Program-made: the position numbers and the translations under genes
NCBI GenBank assembly: GCA_910584915.1
Contig: CAJUDM010000025.1
Span: 8,198-72,197 of the forward strand
Direction of reading: 5' to 3'
DNA: 64,000 nucleotides
DNA from: an uncultured Lachnospiraceae bacterium
GTDB lineage: Bacteria > Bacillota > Clostridia > Lachnospirales > Lachnospiraceae
In this document: piece by piece, positions 25,119-32,958 of the stretch
Position numbering within the stretch: position 1 is the stretch's first letter
Layout of the letters: each line of letters opens with the position of its first letter
Notes under the pieces: generated by a model
Database searches by the model: none
Told to the model about the DNA's origin: nothing
Seen by the model: the letters and a program-made list of their open reading frames with translations, nothing else

Positions 25119-25880
25119 ATGATAAAAAAACTGATATCCTGGAATGTAAACGGCATACGCGCCTGCATCGGAAAAGGATTTACCGATTTTCTGCAACAGG
25201 AAGATGCCGATATCTTCTGTATTCAGGAAACCAAGCTTCAGGAAGGGCAGCTCTCGCTCGATCTCCCCGGATACCATCAATACTGGAACTATGCGGAAAA
25301 GAAGGGCTACTCCGGCACCGCCGTCTTCACAAAAGAAAAACCGCTTTCCGCCTCCTGCGGCATAGGCGTCCCCGAACACGACCGCGAAGGCAGAGTCATC
25401 ACCCTGGAATTTGAGGCGTATTATCTTGTGACTGTCTATACCCCGAACTCCCAGGAAGAACTAAAGCGCCTCTCCTACCGCATGGAATGGGAGGATGCTT
25501 TCCTCGCTTATCTGAAAAAGCTGGAGGAACAAAAGCCTGTCATCTTCTGCGGCGACTTGAATGTGGCGCATCAGGAAATCGACCTGAAAAACCCAAAGAC
25601 AAACCGCAGAAACGCCGGATTTACGGATGAGGAGAGGGCAAAGTTCACCGCCCTCCTGAAAGCCGGTTTTACCGACACCTTCCGCTATCTCTATCCCGAC
25701 ATGGAGGGCGCATACTCCTGGTGGTCCTACCGCTTCCGCGCCCGGGAGAAAAACGCCGGATGGCGCATCGACTACTTCTTAGTCTCGGAGGCGCTGAGAG
25801 AGGCGATCAAGGACGCCCTGATCTACAACGATGTTTTCGGCTCCGACCATTGCCCGGTGGGATTGATCCTGGATATCTGA
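25119..25880 (+). CDS. Exodeoxyribonuclease III / AP endonuclease
   Basis: 253 residues of the ExoA/XthA family, cutting at abasic sites in base-excision repair. Motifs: ISWNVNGIRACI, FCIQETKLQEGQ, FCGDLNVAHQEIDLKNPK, YSWWSYRFRAREKNAGWRID and the C-terminal catalytic SDHCPVGLILDI. AGAAAGGAACACTTATC precedes the ATG. The gene ends 5 bp from the convergent MATE gene, so the two transcripts must overlap. Confidence 0.95.
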   Translation: MIKKLISWNVNGIRACIGKGFTDFLQQEDADIFCIQETKLQEGQLSLDLPGYHQYWNYAEKKGYSGTAVFTKEKPLSASCGIGVPEHDREGRVITLEFEAYYLVTVYTPNSQEELKRLSYRMEWEDAFLAYLKKLEEQKPVIFCGDLNVAHQEIDLKNPKTNRRNAGFTDEERAKFTALLKAGFTDTFRYLYPDMEGAYSWWSYRFRAREKNAGWRIDYFLVSEALREAIKDALIYNDVFGSDHCPVGLILDI

Positions 25881-25885
25881 GGGCG

Positions 25886-27247
25886 TCACTCTTTTCCTCT
25901 CCGTTTCATAAAGTAAATATAGTACACAATAAATGCTGCCGCTGCCGCAACCCATGTGATCGGATAACTCATCATCACGGTCTCCATGGTGTTGCTAAAC
26001 GGCAGCGCCACCGCGATCCACGCCACTCGCAGCACACACACCAGCAAAATGCTGATGATCGTCGGCACCACCACACATTCCATGCCCCGCAGCGTCCCCG
26101 AGAGGATCTCCACGATCACATAGATCAGGTAAAAGCGCGTCAGAAAATGAAGCTGGGACACGCCCAGGGAGATCACGCCCGCGTCCTCCACAAAAATCCC
26201 GAAAAAGAATTCCGCAAAGGTATAGAAAAATATGCTGATCACCCCCGCCATCACCATACTCATCCCCATGCACTCCCACATGGATTTCTTCACCCTGTCC
26301 ATTTTCCCCGCGCCGAAATTCTGTCCCACAAACGTTGTCACCGCGATCCCCATCGCCGATACGGTCATCCAGTAGAGCCCGTCCAGCTTGGTGTAGGCGG
26401 ACCACGCTGCGATATTGTCCGTCCCGAAGCTGTTGACCTTCGCCTGGATCACACTGTTGGAAAACCCATAGGTCACCGACTGCAGCCCCGCCGGGATTCC
26501 GATCCACAAAACCCGCTTCAGAATCTTCCCCGATGAATGGAACAGCTCCCCCGGTATCAGCCCGTAACAGCCGCTCTCTCTTCTGAGCACGGCAAATACC
26601 ATCACCGCGCTCAGGACCTGGGAGAGCACCGTGGCAATCGCCGCCCCCTGCGCCCCCATCTGAAAACCCGCCACAAACAGAAAATCAAGCGGTATATTGG
26701 CGATACAGCTCACGATCAGAAAATACAGCGGCCGCCTGGAATCCCCCACCGCGCGCAAGATCCCCGCCCCCATGATATAGAACAGATTGACGGGCGTCGC
26801 GGCGAGATAGATCCGCATATAGCTTAAAGACTGTCCGAAAATATTTTCCGGCGTCTGCAAAAGCTTTAGCATCAGGGGCGCTGTGAAAACGCCGATCACG
26901 CCGAATAAAACGCCCGCGCACAATGACAGGAGCAGCGATGTGTGCACGGTCTTCGACACCTCTTTTTCCTGTCTCCCACCGTAAAAGTGGGCGACCACCA
27001 CCGTCGCCCCGGAAGCGATGCCTGTAAAAAATCCCACAAAAATATTGATGATGGACGCTGTAGAGCCGCCCACCTCGGAGAGCGCCTCCTTGCCCGCGCA
27101 CCTTCCCACAATGATCGCATCCGCTGTATTGTATAACTGCTGAAACAAAGAACCAAGCAGGATCGGAAAGAAAAAAAGCAATATCTGTCTCCAGATAACT
27201 CCCTCCGTGATCTGTCCCGCAAGCTCCTGACGATTTTTATCTGCCAT
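25886..27247 (-). CDS. MATE-family efflux transporter
   Basis: 453 residues, 12 predicted membrane segments. The N-terminal half contains FFPILLGSLFQQLYNTADAIIVGRCAGKEALSEVGG, the usual MATE block, and the second half PAGLQSVTYGFSNSVIQAKVNSFG. The protein probably exports cationic compounds in exchange for Na+ or H+. Substrate unknown. A second, distantly similar MATE gene lies just upstream on the same strand, with a 151-bp gap containing no gene. Confidence 0.92.
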   Translation of the reverse strand: MADKNRQELAGQITEGVIWRQILLFFFPILLGSLFQQLYNTADAIIVGRCAGKEALSEVGGSTASIINIFVGFFTGIASGATVVVAHFYGGRQEKEVSKTVHTSLLLSLCAGVLFGVIGVFTAPLMLKLLQTPENIFGQSLSYMRIYLAATPVNLFYIMGAGILRAVGDSRRPLYFLIVSCIANIPLDFLFVAGFQMGAQGAAIATVLSQVLSAVMVFAVLRRESGCYGLIPGELFHSSGKILKRVLWIGIPAGLQSVTYGFSNSVIQAKVNSFGTDNIAAWSAYTKLDGLYWMTVSAMGIAVTTFVGQNFGAGKMDRVKKSMWECMGMSMVMAGVISIFFYTFAEFFFGIFVEDAGVISLGVSQLHFLTRFYLIYVIVEILSGTLRGMECVVVPTIISILLVCVLRVAWIAVALPFSNTMETVMMSYPITWVAAAAAFIVYYIYFMKRRGKE

Positions 27248-27398
27248 ATCTTTTATCCACTCACCCTTTTATCTCTGTGCCGATCCCTATAGTCCCTGCA
27301 CCTGCAGGATGCGTAACAGTTCAGTCACAGTGTCATTTAATTATCGATACCGGACGCCATGAGCAGCATAAAGCGCCGGCGAGGCCCATGCCACTGCT
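27248..27398. other. Spacer between the two MATE genes
   Basis: No gene. At 27347 the stretch TACCGGACGCC-A-TGAG resembles the left arm of the inverted repeat at 24343, and GTAACAGTTCAGTCAC (27310-27325) resembles 9278-9292 and 31869-31884. These may be ends of an old interspersed repeat. Confidence 0.35.
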
Positions 27399-28772
27399 TC
27401 AGATCACCTTGAAATCCAGCCACTTCCTGCTCTTAAACCTGAAACTGTAGAAGCTTACGCGGCAGATCCAGTCCAGGACCATCGCGATCCATACCCCGAT
27501 CGCCCCCAGCCCGAAATAGATGCCCAGGACCACGCTGAATCCGATGCGGAAGATAAACATGGAAGCCACCGAAACGACCATCGTAAACTTCACATCCCCC
27601 GAAGCCCGCAATGCGTTCGGCAGCGTAAAGGAAGTAGGCCACAGCAGTATCGCGCAGCCGTCGTGGATGCACACCAAGATAAACGCACAGCGCCACGCCT
27701 CCGGCGATAAGCTGTAGATATTTAAGATAAAAGGCAGTGCTAACAGGATGACGCTATTGACCGCCGCTGTGATCTGGTAGGTAAACTTCCACAGTTTTTT
27801 TGTATACCAGACCGCCTGGTCCTTCTCCCCCGCGCCCATACACTGCCCTACCACGGTGATCATCGCAAGGTTCATCGCCTGTCCCGCGATACAGCCCATG
27901 GAGTCCAGATTGTTTGCCACCGCGTTTGCGGCGATCTGTGCCGTTCCAAACCGGGAGATAATGCTGACCACAAGCACCCTTCCGAGCTGAAACAGCCCGT
28001 TTTCCACGCCGTTTGGCACCGCGATATGTAAGATCCTCTGCACCATGTCTTTCTCCCAGGCGATCAGATTCCGATATATGACATATACGTCATTTTTTTG
28101 ATTCCTGATCAGCACCATCATCACAACCGCCCCCAGCATGCGCGCCGCCAGCGTGGAGAGAGCGGCTCCCGCGGTCCCCATCTGAAACCCGAAGATCAGG
28201 ACCGCGTTTCCGACGGCGTTGAATACATTCATGCCCGCCGAAACCTGCATGGATATCCTGGAATTTCCCATGGAACGGTACGTGGCGGCGCAGGCGTTAA
28301 ATACTGCGAGAAAAGGGAAAGAAAAAGCCGAGATCAGAAAATAGACCATGGCATTTTCCATCACATCCGCTTCCACCGTGCCAAACAAAAGCCTGAGTAT
28401 CTGCGCCCGAAACAGCAGGCTGATCAGCGTGAGGGCGGTGGAGATCACAACCGACACGGTGATGAGCTGCTCCGCCGCGTGGCAGGCCTCTCTCCGGTTG
28501 CCGTGCCCTAAGTACTGGGACACCACCACCGCTCCGCCTGTCGCCACCGCCGCAAAAATATTGATCAGCAGCACATTGATCATGTCCACCAAAGAGACCC
28601 CCGATATGGCGGCTTCCCCGGCATAGGAGATCATCATCGTATCCACCATGCCCACCGTGATCGCCAGAATCTGTTCCACGATCAGGGGAAAGATCAGCCT
28701 TCGCAGCTGCTGCCTCGAAAACATTGTGCCGGCATCCGGCTTATTTTTTGAAATTCTTTTCCTCATCAACAT
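27399..28772 (-). CDS. MATE-family efflux transporter
   Basis: 457 residues, 12 predicted membrane segments, with the block RLIFPLIVEQILAITVGMVD near the start and PNGVENGLFQLGRVLVVSII at the start of the second half. It belongs to a different MATE branch than its neighbour (25886-27247). The start at 28772 has GGAAGAGGATC upstream; ATG at 28766 is an alternative. The DUF6472 gene lies 63 bp upstream on the same strand. Confidence 0.92.
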   Translation of the reverse strand: MLMRKRISKNKPDAGTMFSRQQLRRLIFPLIVEQILAITVGMVDTMMISYAGEAAISGVSLVDMINVLLINIFAAVATGGAVVVSQYLGHGNRREACHAAEQLITVSVVISTALTLISLLFRAQILRLLFGTVEADVMENAMVYFLISAFSFPFLAVFNACAATYRSMGNSRISMQVSAGMNVFNAVGNAVLIFGFQMGTAGAALSTLAARMLGAVVMMVLIRNQKNDVYVIYRNLIAWEKDMVQRILHIAVPNGVENGLFQLGRVLVVSIISRFGTAQIAANAVANNLDSMGCIAGQAMNLAMITVVGQCMGAGEKDQAVWYTKKLWKFTYQITAAVNSVILLALPFILNIYSLSPEAWRCAFILVCIHDGCAILLWPTSFTLPNALRASGDVKFTMVVSVASMFIFRIGFSVVLGIYFGLGAIGVWIAMVLDWICRVSFYSFRFKSRKWLDFKVI

Positions 28773-28835
28773 ACGATGATCCTCTTCCTGTGTATCACTC
28801 TTCCACGGCAGATATGCCGCTGCCACATATCGTTT

Positions 28836-29018
28836 CTACATCTGATGCCTTACCACTTCGTACTCATTGTCCGACCTGTAATACGGACATTCAAGCCTTG
28901 TCCGGGATAGAAACCTTGCCATCTCATCCTCGTCCATGCTGACATCACACTCATAGCAGTCATAATCTTCATCGTAGATATAATTGCTGCAGGTATCGCA
29001 GCTTGTCCCCTGTCCCAT
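28836..29018 (-). CDS. DUF6472 small Cys-rich protein
   Basis: 60 residues: SCDTCSNYIYDEDYDCYECD, then DEDEMARFL and CPYYR near the C-terminus. The Cys pairs suggest a small zinc-bound domain, matching the DUF6472 family as I recall it. The function is unknown. The start at 29018 has AGGAGAGGCGGG 9 nt upstream; the longer open frame is not family-like. Confidence 0.75.
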   Translation of the reverse strand: MGQGTSCDTCSNYIYDEDYDCYECDVSMDEDEMARFLSRTRLECPYYRSDNEYEVVRHQM

Positions 29019-29133
29019 ATCGAAATTCCCGCCTCTCCTGACATATACTCGCGAGCGATAAAATTTTCCACAGCGCCCGATCGGCATTATGGAGAAAGTC
29101 TTTTTGCCCGTCAATATAAATTGATACACTTCA

Positions 29134-29164
29134 ATATTGCCGGCAGGTTATCTGCCGGCAATAT
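29134..29164. terminator. Perfect hairpin after the HPr-like gene
   Basis: ATATTGCCGGCAG and CTGCCGGCAATAT form a perfect 13-bp stem with a 5-nt loop, 56 bp past the stop of the HPr-like gene. T-runs are weak, but position suggests termination. Confidence 0.6.
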
Positions 29165-29219
29165 ATGTACACGCTATTTTTATTCTATCCTGTTCCGTTC
29201 CCTGAAAAACGGCTGCTGT

Positions 29220-29453
29220 CTATACCAAGAAGTCTTTGATAGCTTCCAAAATCGCGGTCTCTTCCTCCTCCGAGCTGGAAAAATGAAGTTCCAGCGGAGA
29301 ACTCAGGTCGAGACTCATAATACCCAGCATGGATTTCGCATCAATATAATACCTGCCCTGCTCCAGATCAAAATCGCAGTCAAATCTGCAGACTGTCCTG
29401 TTGAATATCTTAATTTTGTCAATGCTGTCCAACTGTACTTTTACAGTTTTCAT
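29220..29453 (-). CDS. HPr-like protein lacking the catalytic His
   Basis: 77 residues with the HPr fold pattern: a beta-strand start (MKTVKVQLDSIDKIKIFNRT), then YIDAKSMLGIMSLDLSSPLELHF, which matches the AKSIMGVMSL block around the regulatory Ser of HPr. The loop that should carry the phospho-acceptor His (G-x-H-A-R-P) is replaced by IKIFNRTVCRF, so it cannot accept phosphate from PEP in the usual way. It may serve as a regulatory HPr paralogue. GGAGGTAGAGGT precedes the ATG; the promoter is at 29506-29534. Confidence 0.8.
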   Translation of the reverse strand: MKTVKVQLDSIDKIKIFNRTVCRFDCDFDLEQGRYYIDAKSMLGIMSLDLSSPLELHFSSSEEEETAILEAIKDFLV

Positions 29454-29505
29454 ACCTCTACCTCCAACCATGTACATATTATCCGGATCATCTCCGGTTA
29501 CCCCT

Positions 29506-29534
29506 ATTATAAGTTTTTATTCCGCCGAATGCAA
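29506..29534 (-). promoter_or_regulatory. Promoter of the HPr-like gene
   Basis: Minus strand: TTGCAT (29529-29534), 17-nt spacer, TATAAT (29506-29511). It lies about 50 nt before the start codon. Confidence 0.75.
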
Positions 29535-29650
29535 GTGATTTGGGAAATTATAGCAAATAAATTGGATAAATCTGCAAATTTTTATGGAATTTGCAACAAA
29601 ATGCAAAATCCTGCGCCGGACTGGCACCGATATCCCCCACCGCTTCGGTT

Positions 29651-30739
29651 TTATTTATAAAACTCCCTGTACCACTCCGCAAACTTTCTCAGCCCCTCCC
29701 GCAAACCGGTGGCGGGTTTAAACCCGAAATCCCTCTCCAGCTCGGAGACATCCGCATAGGTGACCGGCACATCTCCTGGCTGCATCGCGGTCAACTCCTT
29801 ATGAGCCTCAAAATCGTAGTCCTCCGACAGCACCTTAGCCCGAATCAGCTCCTGCTGCAAAATATCCACAAAATCGAGCAGATTCTCCGGTCGGTTATTC
29901 CCGATATTATAGACCGCGTAGGGAGGAAGCGGCAGGCCATCCTCCCCGTTTTCCCGCTCGGGCGCCGCCTGCATCACCCGCTTCACACCCTCCACGATAT
30001 CATCGATGTAGGTGAAATCCCGTCTGCAGTTTCCATAATTAAAAATCTTTATTGTCTCTCCCCTGCGAAGCTTGTCCGTAAAGCCAAAGTATGCCATATC
30101 CGGCCTGCCCGCCGGTCCGTAGACTGTAAAAAACCTGAGCCCCGTGCACGGAATATTATACAGCTTTGCATATGCGTGCGCCATCAGTTCATTGCTCTTC
30201 TTCGTCGCGGCATACAGCGACACCGGATTGTCCACCCGGTCCTGCGTGGAATAGGGAATCTTCTCATTTGTCCCGTACACGGAAGAGGAGGAGGCATACA
30301 CCAAATGCTCCACTCCCGCCTTCCCATCATCATAAGAATGGCGGCATGCTTCCAGAATATTGTAAAAGCCGATCAGATTGGACTCGATATAGGCATCCGG
30401 ATTCGTGATGGAATACCTCACGCCCGCCTGCGCCGCCAGATTTACGACAACCGCCGGGGCATACTGTTCAAAAACAGCATCCACCGCCGCCCTGTCCGCG
30501 ATGGAATCCCTGAGAAATGTCCACTCTGAACCGGGAATCTCCCCGACAAGATCCTGTATCTGCTCAAGCCGGTATTCCTTGATCGCCACATCATAGTAAT
30601 CGTTCATATTGTCCATCCCTATGATATGCACCGGTTTCACAGACCGGAACAGTTCCATCGCCAGATTGGAACCGATAAATCCCGCCGCTCCAGTTATGAG
30701 GATCGTTTTTCCTGTCAATGTGACATTTTGTTCTTTCAT
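29651..30739 (-). CDS. NAD-dependent UDP-sugar epimerase (GAE-like)
   Basis: 362 residues, extended short-chain dehydrogenase. The NAD loop is ILITGAAGFIGSNLAMEL; the catalytic triad is visible as the Ser/Thr of VYASSSSVYG and Y-x-x-x-K in SLYAATKKSNELMAHAYA; LRFFTVYGPAGRPDMAYFGF matches UDP-glucuronate 4-epimerases. It probably makes UDP-galacturonate for surface glycans, although UDP-glucose 4-epimerase activity is not excluded. It is a single gene with no glycosyltransferases nearby. Confidence 0.85.
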   Translation of the reverse strand: MKEQNVTLTGKTILITGAAGFIGSNLAMELFRSVKPVHIIGMDNMNDYYDVAIKEYRLEQIQDLVGEIPGSEWTFLRDSIADRAAVDAVFEQYAPAVVVNLAAQAGVRYSITNPDAYIESNLIGFYNILEACRHSYDDGKAGVEHLVYASSSSVYGTNEKIPYSTQDRVDNPVSLYAATKKSNELMAHAYAKLYNIPCTGLRFFTVYGPAGRPDMAYFGFTDKLRRGETIKIFNYGNCRRDFTYIDDIVEGVKRVMQAAPERENGEDGLPLPPYAVYNIGNNRPENLLDFVDILQQELIRAKVLSEDYDFEAHKELTAMQPGDVPVTYADVSELERDFGFKPATGLREGLRKFAEWYREFYK

Positions 30740-30863
30740 TGTAGTGTGCCGCCCTTCCGGTCTTATTATTCTGCCAATTTTTATTTTTTAGCCAGTAAAT
30801 CTTTACCTTTTAGCTTTCTTTCGTTTCTTCCCCTGTCAGTGTTTCTATTCAGGGCAGCATGCT

Positions 30864-31802
30864 CTATGCCCTGTCCGCCCAGGGCACCCGACCTATCAGC
30901 TCATACAGCTCGCTCCCTTCCTCCGGCGCCTCCGAGAGTTCTGTACATACGCCCTGCTCATCCACGGCGAGCAGTCTGTTCTTCTGTTTCGGCGCACCCT
31001 TTACGATCAGGTAATAAATACCATCCCCGCTCTTCGGATTGTAACAGCAAAATACGCAAAGGCACCATCCCTTTACAGCGCCGCCCTCGGCAAGCCCTAT
31101 CCGCGCCATATGCAGCGTATCGCTGATATTCAGCGCGATCACACCAAAATCCTCTTGTCTGTAGGGAAATGCAGCCGCATCCCCGCGCTCTTTCAGCCAG
31201 GCTTCCCTGTAACATGCAAACGCAAAGGCCTCCTTCTCACTGCCGATCTTTTCCATAAAGCACTGCCTGTCTTCGTAAAACCGTTTTGAGAGCATGTCCC
31301 TGGCGATCTTATCCTCCAAAGATATCTGCGCATCCTTCCGGTTCATCATATCAAGCGCCGCCTTATGGATCACCAGATTATCGGTAAAGGGATTCAGCAC
31401 AACACCCGAAAGCTTCAGTTCTTCCCGCACTGCCATTTTGGAGCACTCTTTAAAAGGAAGAAACATCATTGCCGGGTACTTCTGGTTTCCCGGTATCTGT
31501 GACTGGCCGGTAAAAACAGCAAAAAACTGTTCCCCCTTATCATTTTTCAAAATGATCGGGCGCGGCTGCATCTTTCCCGCCAGTTTGACAGGCGCAGTGC
31601 CTCCCCTGCTCTTTTCAAGTAATTCTTTCACTTCCTTCTGATCCGCGCCTCCCGGGATCATCGCCGGCTGCATCACCGTCGCTTTCTCCAGATGCGTCAT
31701 GATCTTTACCAGATTTTCATTGGTCTGATCCGCCTTAAAAGTTTTCATCGCCTCCTCCAGCGCCTCATTGTGAAGCGCCGGCTCTCTATTTTGTTCTGAC
31801 AT
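30864..31802 (-). CDS. SseB-domain protein
   Basis: 312 residues, soluble. The first half holds NEALEEAMKTFKADQTNENLVKIM and GEQFFAVFTGQSQIPGNQKY..MMFLPFKE, then VVLNPFTDNLVIHKAALDMM, the SseB N-terminal domain pattern. The C-terminal half (about 170-312) has GVIALNISDTLHMARIGLAE and a WCLCVFCCYNPKSGDGIYYLI strand, probably the SseB C-terminal domain. In Gram-positive bacteria the role is unknown; the name comes from a type III secretion chaperone that is not relevant here. Confidence 0.72.
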   Translation of the reverse strand: MSEQNREPALHNEALEEAMKTFKADQTNENLVKIMTHLEKATVMQPAMIPGGADQKEVKELLEKSRGGTAPVKLAGKMQPRPIILKNDKGEQFFAVFTGQSQIPGNQKYPAMMFLPFKECSKMAVREELKLSGVVLNPFTDNLVIHKAALDMMNRKDAQISLEDKIARDMLSKRFYEDRQCFMEKIGSEKEAFAFACYREAWLKERGDAAAFPYRQEDFGVIALNISDTLHMARIGLAEGGAVKGWCLCVFCCYNPKSGDGIYYLIVKGAPKQKNRLLAVDEQGVCTELSEAPEEGSELYELIGRVPWADRA

Positions 31803-31989
31803 ATCTTATTCCTTTCGCTTTTTCCCGCTCTCACTTTACCTGCAAGCCCAGGTGCAGGCTTTTTCACTTAACCTGTAACAGCTCAGCCATCCGGCTTCAC
31901 TGTTTCCCCGGCTTCCATCCATCCGCCCAGACGGGCGCCTGTACAACAGAATCCACATTCCGCAGATATTCTGTCATCACGGATCAGGT

Positions 31990-32622
31990 TCATCCCAGCA
32001 GGGAAGATATCTTATGTGCCACCAGATCCAGCGCCACATCGTTCATCCCGCTGTTGATCACCATATCGGCGTACATTTTAGTCGGCTCCACATACAGATA
32101 ATGCATCGGCTTCACCGTGGTCAGATACTGGTCGATGATATTCTCAATATCCCTGCCCCGCTCTTTCACATCCCTGAGGACCCTGCGCAGAATACGCTCG
32201 TCCGCATCCGCGTCCACAAAGATCTTGATATCCGTCATATCCCTGAGCCTCTCATCGGCAAGTACCAGAATCCCTTCGAGCAGAATGATATTGCTGGGGG
32301 CGACCTCCACCACCTCGCCGGAACGGTTGTGCTGAGTATAATCATAGACAGGGCACTGTATGGATTTCCCTTCCTTCAGCATTGCGAGGTGCTCAAGCAG
32401 AAGTTCTGTCTCAAAAGCATCGGGATGGTCATAATTGATCTTTTTGCGCTCCTCAAACGGAATGTCGTCATGGGCACGGTAATAATTATCATAATACAAC
32501 ACCGTCACATGATCGCCGAAGAGTTTTTTCAGCCGGTTTGTGAAAGTGGATTTCCCTGAGCCGGTCCCGCCTGCCACCCCTATGATAATGGGAAATCTGT
32601 GATCAAATCCTGCCTCTGCCAT
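31990..32622 (-). CDS. udk: Uridine kinase
   Basis: 210 residues. It phosphorylates uridine and cytidine in pyrimidine salvage. The P-loop GVAGGTGSGKSTFTNRL, the YYDNYYRAHDDIPFEERKKINYDHPDAF block and IQCPVYDYTQHNRSGE (substrate site), followed by LLEGILVLADERLRD, are as in Udk. AAGGAGGAGACAGGT precedes the ATG. The tRNA-Pro gene starts 122 bp away in the opposite direction. Confidence 0.95.
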   Translation of the reverse strand: MAEAGFDHRFPIIIGVAGGTGSGKSTFTNRLKKLFGDHVTVLYYDNYYRAHDDIPFEERKKINYDHPDAFETELLLEHLAMLKEGKSIQCPVYDYTQHNRSGEVVEVAPSNIILLEGILVLADERLRDMTDIKIFVDADADERILRRVLRDVKERGRDIENIIDQYLTTVKPMHYLYVEPTKMYADMVINSGMNDVALDLVAHKISSLLG

Positions 32623-32673
32623 ACCTGTCTCCTCCTTATGTATACCCGATTTTACATTTTTTTATTTTTCCTG

Positions 32674-32702
32674 TTGCTTTTCTCTCTTATTTATGATATA
32701 TT
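32674..32702 (+). promoter_or_regulatory. Promoter of tRNA-Pro
   Basis: TTGCTT (32674-32679), 17-nt spacer, TATATT (32697-32702); the tRNA 5' end is 42 nt downstream. Confidence 0.6.
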
Positions 32703-32744
32703 ATTTTCGTTGCAAAAACAATATATAACAAAAATTTTGCAGAT

Positions 32745-32819
32745 CGGGGTGTGGCTCAGTTTGGCTAGAGCGCTACCTTAGGGAGGTAGAGGCCGCAAGT
32801 TCGAATCTTGTCACTCCGA
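32745..32819 (+). tRNA. tRNA-Pro (anticodon AGG)
   Basis: A complete cloverleaf: acceptor CGGGGTG/CACTCCG with discriminator A, D-arm GCTC/GAGC, anticodon stem CTACC/GGTAG with loop TTAGGGA, and T-arm GCAAG/CTTGT with TTCGAAT. The anticodon is AGG at 32780-32782. CCA is not encoded (ATAT follows). Strong promoter and terminator boxes flank it. AGG is unusual for bacterial Pro tRNA, where TGG and GGG are typical. Confidence 0.93.
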
Positions 32820-32824
32820 TATCT

Positions 32825-32851
32825 AAAAAGCCCATGTTTTCGGGCTTTTTT
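32825..32851 (+). terminator. Terminator of tRNA-Pro
   Basis: AAGCCC, 8-nt loop, GGGCTT followed by a T-run, starting 5 nt after the tRNA. Confidence 0.85.
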
Positions 32852-32958
32852 CTATTTCATGACAAAATATATGACAAATTTTTTAAAAACCTCACGAGCC
32901 TTGCGGCGGCTCCTGACAGCATTCCGCCGCGGGAAGAGCCGCCCGAAAAACAGGTATC

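Noticed and set aside
32820..32958. Phage or ICE attachment site at the tRNA-Pro 3' end
   Set aside because: No integrase gene nearby and no second copy of the tRNA tail found in the window.
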